Shown: piece after piece, positions 61,600 to 64,000 of the stretch | Layout of the letters: every line of letters starts with the position of its first letter | Position numbering within the stretch: position 1 is the first letter of the stretch | DNA from: Bradyrhizobium symbiodeficiens | GTDB lineage: Bacteria > Pseudomonadota > Alphaproteobacteria > Rhizobiales > Xanthobacteraceae | Assembly: GCF_002266465.3 (NCBI RefSeq) | Contig: NZ_CP029427.2 | Coordinates: 6,450,501-6,514,500, forward strand | Length of the DNA stretch: 64,000 nt | Direction of reading: 5' to 3' | The notes under the pieces: generated by a model | The model's input: only the letters and a program-made list of their open reading frames with translations | Database searches by the model: none | Told to the model about the DNA's origin: nothing | Made by a program: the position numbers and the translations under genes

Positions 61600-63510
61600 T
61601 CACACCCGCCCCTTCAGCGCCTCCCCGATCTCGTCGAGGGTCTTGGGGTCCTCGATCGTCGCCGGCATGGTCCAGCTATCGCCGTCGGCGATCTTCTTGA
61701 TGGTGCCGCGCAAGATCTTGCCGGAGCGCGTCTTGGGCAGGCGGCCGACGGTGATGGCGAGCTTGAAGGCCGCGACCGGGCCGAGCTTGTCGCGCACCAG
61801 CGCGATGATCTCCTTCTCGATCTCGGCGGGCGCACGCTTCACGCCGGTCTTGAGCACCAGGAAGCCGCAGGGCACCTCGCCCTTGATCGCGTCCTTGACG
61901 CCGAGCACGGCGCATTCGGCGACATCGGGATGCGAGGCCAGGATTTCCTCCATGCCGCCGGTGGAGAGCCGATGGCCGGCGACGTTGATGATGTCGTCGG
62001 TGCGGCCCATGACGAAGACATAGCCGTCCTCGTCCTTGTAGCCGGCATCGGAGGTTTTGTAGTAGCCGGGGAATTCGCTGAGATAAGCCTCCCTGAAGCG
62101 CTCGTCCTGATTCCACAGCGTCGGCAGGCAACCCGGCGGCATCGGCAGCTTGATGACGATCGAGCCCATGGTGTTGGGTCCGACCGGCTTCGCCGCCTCG
62201 TCGACCACGTCGACCTGGTAGCCCGGCATCGGCACCGTCGGCGAGCCGTGCTTCACCGGCAGCATGCCGAGCCCGACCGGGTTGCCGGCAATGCACCAGC
62301 CGGTCTCGGTCTGCCACCAATGGTCGATCACCGGCACCTTCAGCTGCTGCTCCGCCCATTCGACGGTCGGCGGGTCGGCCCGCTCGCCGGCGAGGAACAG
62401 GGTGCGGAATTTCGACAGGTCGTATTGCCGGATGAACTTTCCTTCCGGATCGTCTTTCCGGATCGCGCGGAACGCGGTCGGCGCGGTGAAGAAAGCGACC
62501 GCCTTGTGCTCGGCGATCACGCGCCAGAATGCACCGGCATCGGGCGTGCCGACCGGCTTGCCCTCGTACATGATCGTCGTCGCGCCGTGCAGCAGCGGGC
62601 CGTAGACGATGTAGCTGTGGCCGACCACCCAGCCGATGTCGGAGCCGCACCACCACACCTCGCCGGGCTTGACGCCATAGAGGTTGAACATCGACCATTT
62701 CACCGCGACGAGATGGCCGCCATTGTCGCGCACGACGCCCTTCGGAATGCCCGTGGTGCCCGAGGTGTAGAGGATGTAGAGGGGATCGGTGGCGGCGACA
62801 GGCGCGCAGGGCGCCTTTTTGCCGTCGTTCATCGCCTTGCGGCGCAGGCTCGCCCAATCATAGTCCCGGCCCGCGGTCATGTCGCAGGTGAGCTGCGGAC
62901 GCTGCAGCACGATGCAGGCCTTCGGCTTGCTGCCGGCCAGCTTGATCGCCTCGTCGAGCAGCGGCTTGTACTGCACGATGCGGCCGGGCTCGATGCCGCA
63001 GCTTGCCGAGAGGATGAGTTTCGGCTGCGCGTCGTCGATGCGGGTGGCAAGCTCCTTCGCCGCAAAGCCGCCGAACACCACGGAGTGCACCGCACCGATC
63101 CGCGCGCAGGCGAGCATCGCGACCACGGCCTCCGGTACCATCGGCATATAGAGGATAACGCGATCGCCCTTGGCGACGCCGAAATCCTGCATGATGGCGC
63201 CAAGCGCCTGCACCTCGTGCAGCAATTCGGCATAGGTGAGTTTGGTGACGCTGCCCGCCAGCGGCGAATCATGGATCAGCGCGACCTGGTCGGCGCGGCC
63301 ACCTTCGACATGGCGGTCGAGCGCGTTGTAGCAGGTATTGACGACGCCCCCCGTGAACCAGCGGCCGTAGGTTCCCTGCGAAGGATCGAAGATCGTCTTC
63401 GGCGGCTCGATCCAGTCGATCTCTTTCGCCGCCTCGGCCCAGAAGCCCTCGGGATCGGCCAGCGAGCGCGCATGGACTTCGTGATAACTGCTCTTGCCCT
63501 GGATGCTCAT
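61600..63510 (-). CDS. prpE: Propionyl-CoA synthetase (PrpE/ACSS3 type)
   Basis: A 636-residue AMP-forming acyl-CoA synthetase close to acetyl-CoA synthetase. Motifs: YMPMVPEAVVAMLACARIGAVHSVVFGGF, the phosphate loop ILYTSGTTGIPKG, WWQTETGWCIAGN (acyl pocket) and RTDDIINVAGHRLSTGGMEE. The catalytic lysine lies in PKTRSGKILRGTIKKI. The GIGWVVGHSY-type stretch and overall pattern place it with PrpE/ACSS3 rather than Acs. It converts propionate, ATP and CoA to propionyl-CoA. It stands alone on the minus strand. Confidence 0.92.
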   Translation of the reverse strand: MSIQGKSSYHEVHARSLADPEGFWAEAAKEIDWIEPPKTIFDPSQGTYGRWFTGGVVNTCYNALDRHVEGGRADQVALIHDSPLAGSVTKLTYAELLHEVQALGAIMQDFGVAKGDRVILYMPMVPEAVVAMLACARIGAVHSVVFGGFAAKELATRIDDAQPKLILSASCGIEPGRIVQYKPLLDEAIKLAGSKPKACIVLQRPQLTCDMTAGRDYDWASLRRKAMNDGKKAPCAPVAATDPLYILYTSGTTGIPKGVVRDNGGHLVAVKWSMFNLYGVKPGEVWWCGSDIGWVVGHSYIVYGPLLHGATTIMYEGKPVGTPDAGAFWRVIAEHKAVAFFTAPTAFRAIRKDDPEGKFIRQYDLSKFRTLFLAGERADPPTVEWAEQQLKVPVIDHWWQTETGWCIAGNPVGLGMLPVKHGSPTVPMPGYQVDVVDEAAKPVGPNTMGSIVIKLPMPPGCLPTLWNQDERFREAYLSEFPGYYKTSDAGYKDEDGYVFVMGRTDDIINVAGHRLSTGGMEEILASHPDVAECAVLGVKDAIKGEVPCGFLVLKTGVKRAPAEIEKEIIALVRDKLGPVAAFKLAITVGRLPKTRSGKILRGTIKKIADGDSWTMPATIEDPKTLDEIGEALKGRV

Positions 63511-63654
63511 TCCCGCGCTCCCTCTACCCTTTATTGGCCTGACCTTGAACCTTGCGGCAGGACGGTCGCCCCGCCATGACCCGGATCAATGTCGGCCTTG
63601 TTTGGGAGCTATTTTCCCGGGAACGGGCCGCGGTTCAAGCTCAAAAGGATGGGT

Positions 63655-63705
63655 CATTTCTCCCTCTCCTCGTTCTTACGGGGGAGAGGGTCGGAGCGAG
63701 GGGCT
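63655..63705. repeat. Partial family A intergenic repeat
   Basis: CATTTCTCCCTCTCCTCG and GGGGGAGAGGGTCGG blocks form an imperfect hairpin of the same kind as those at 1828, 2959 and 16341, lying between prpE and the LprI-type gene at the right edge. Other parts of the repeat are degenerate. Confidence 0.55.
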
Positions 63706-63749
63706 GCATCCGCAATCACAGTTAGAGCTGGACTCGCGGAGAGCTCGCC

Positions 63750-64000
63750 TCAACTCTCCGTCGCATTCAGCTTCTGCAACCGCTCCTGCATGATCTTCTT
63801 CAGGTCGTAGCCCGGGCGACCGAAGCTGGCGTTGCGCAGGCTGAGGAAATTGCGCTGGGTCTTGCGCAGCTCGCTGGCCGAGCGCTTGCCCGCCGATTTC
63901 AGCACGCGCTCGTAGGTCTCGGCGATCTGGCGATCGAGCATGCCGAGCTGCGGATCGGCGCAGATCACCTTCTCGACCTCGCGCTTGGCCGTCGCGCATG
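63750..64000 (-). CDS. LprI/DUF1311-type protein, 5' end cut by window edge
   Basis: The C-terminal 82 residues of a protein whose start lies beyond the right edge. It has the LprI-type segment VICADPQLGMLDRQIAETYERVLKSAG with a Cys and the ADPxLGxLDRQ pattern, followed by an Arg-rich helix (RKTQRNFLSLRNASFG) and the end KLNATES. It belongs to the same family as the split gene at 15224. Members with signal peptides are periplasmic and proposed to inhibit lysozyme. Confidence 0.8.
   Translation of the reverse strand, partial: CATAKREVEKVICADPQLGMLDRQIAETYERVLKSAGKRSASELRKTQRNFLSLRNASFGRPGYDLKKIMQERLQKLNATES

Noticed and set aside
1..64000. Search by eye for tRNA, rRNA, CRISPR arrays, transposases, integrases and toxin-antitoxin pairs
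   Set aside because: No supporting sequence was found. The regular repeats in 9988-11637 are coding repeats of the adhesin, not a CRISPR array.

Overview
The window looks like a chromosomal segment of an alphaproteobacterium of the Bradyrhizobium/Rhodopseudomonas group. This rests on high GC, gene families typical of Rhizobiales (the ispH-thrB-rnhA cluster, a DUF1013/TrcR-type regulator, an NdvA-type glucan exporter, a BTLCP protease), many solute-binding proteins and acyl-CoA ligases, and several families of palindromic intergenic repeats. I see no rRNA, tRNA, CRISPR array, transposase, integrase or prophage. The assignment is inference from gene content, not from a marker gene.

Layout. 1-6.6 kb: a peptide/opine-type ABC importer (binding protein, two permeases, ATPase cut by the left edge) and a second, paralogous binding protein facing the other way. 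6.7-15.0 kb: a CHASE2 adenylate/guanylate cyclase, a 1553-residue FecR/VCBS repeat adhesin and, divergent from it, a LapG-like cysteine protease; this is the most interesting block. 15.2-16.3 kb: an LprI/DUF1311 gene broken by a one-base frameshift. 16.5-23.3 kb: a livHMGF-type importer with an acyl-CoA ligase and its own binding protein. 23.5-28.5 kb: a two-gene ABC exporter, a metallo-beta-lactamase-fold protein, a small unknown protein and an amidohydrolase. 28.6-32.4 kb: a cupin, a small SUKH-like gene with an in-frame stop, an M29 aminopeptidase and a PcaB/PurB-family lyase. 32.8-36.3 kb: a winged-helix/TPR regulator and three conserved unknowns, one behind a perfect EcfG-type promoter and one behind a CtrA-type box. 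36.4-45.0 kb: two nitronate monooxygenase paralogues around an acyl-CoA synthetase, a KaiC-like ATPase/hybrid histidine kinase operon and a thioesterase. 45.3-56.7 kb: aspA, a YqaA/DedA membrane protein, a HisE-type hydrolase, an orphan binding protein, an NdvA-like exporter, a D,D-carboxypeptidase, fadD, a DUF924 protein and a Prx5 peroxiredoxin. 56.8-63.5 kb: rnhA-thrB-ispH, a TrcR-like regulator, OmpW behind a perfect FixK/FNR box, a small lipoprotein and prpE. The right edge cuts a second LprI-type gene.

Themes. Four AMP-forming acyl-CoA ligases plus PrpE, a livHMGF cluster, a thioesterase and two nitronate monooxygenases point to broad use of carboxylic and aromatic acids. Three regulatory sites (EcfG, FixK/FNR, CtrA) can be read directly from the sequence and give testable links to general stress, low oxygen and the cell cycle. 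Two genes carry single lesions (15569, 29404) that may be true decay or assembly errors.
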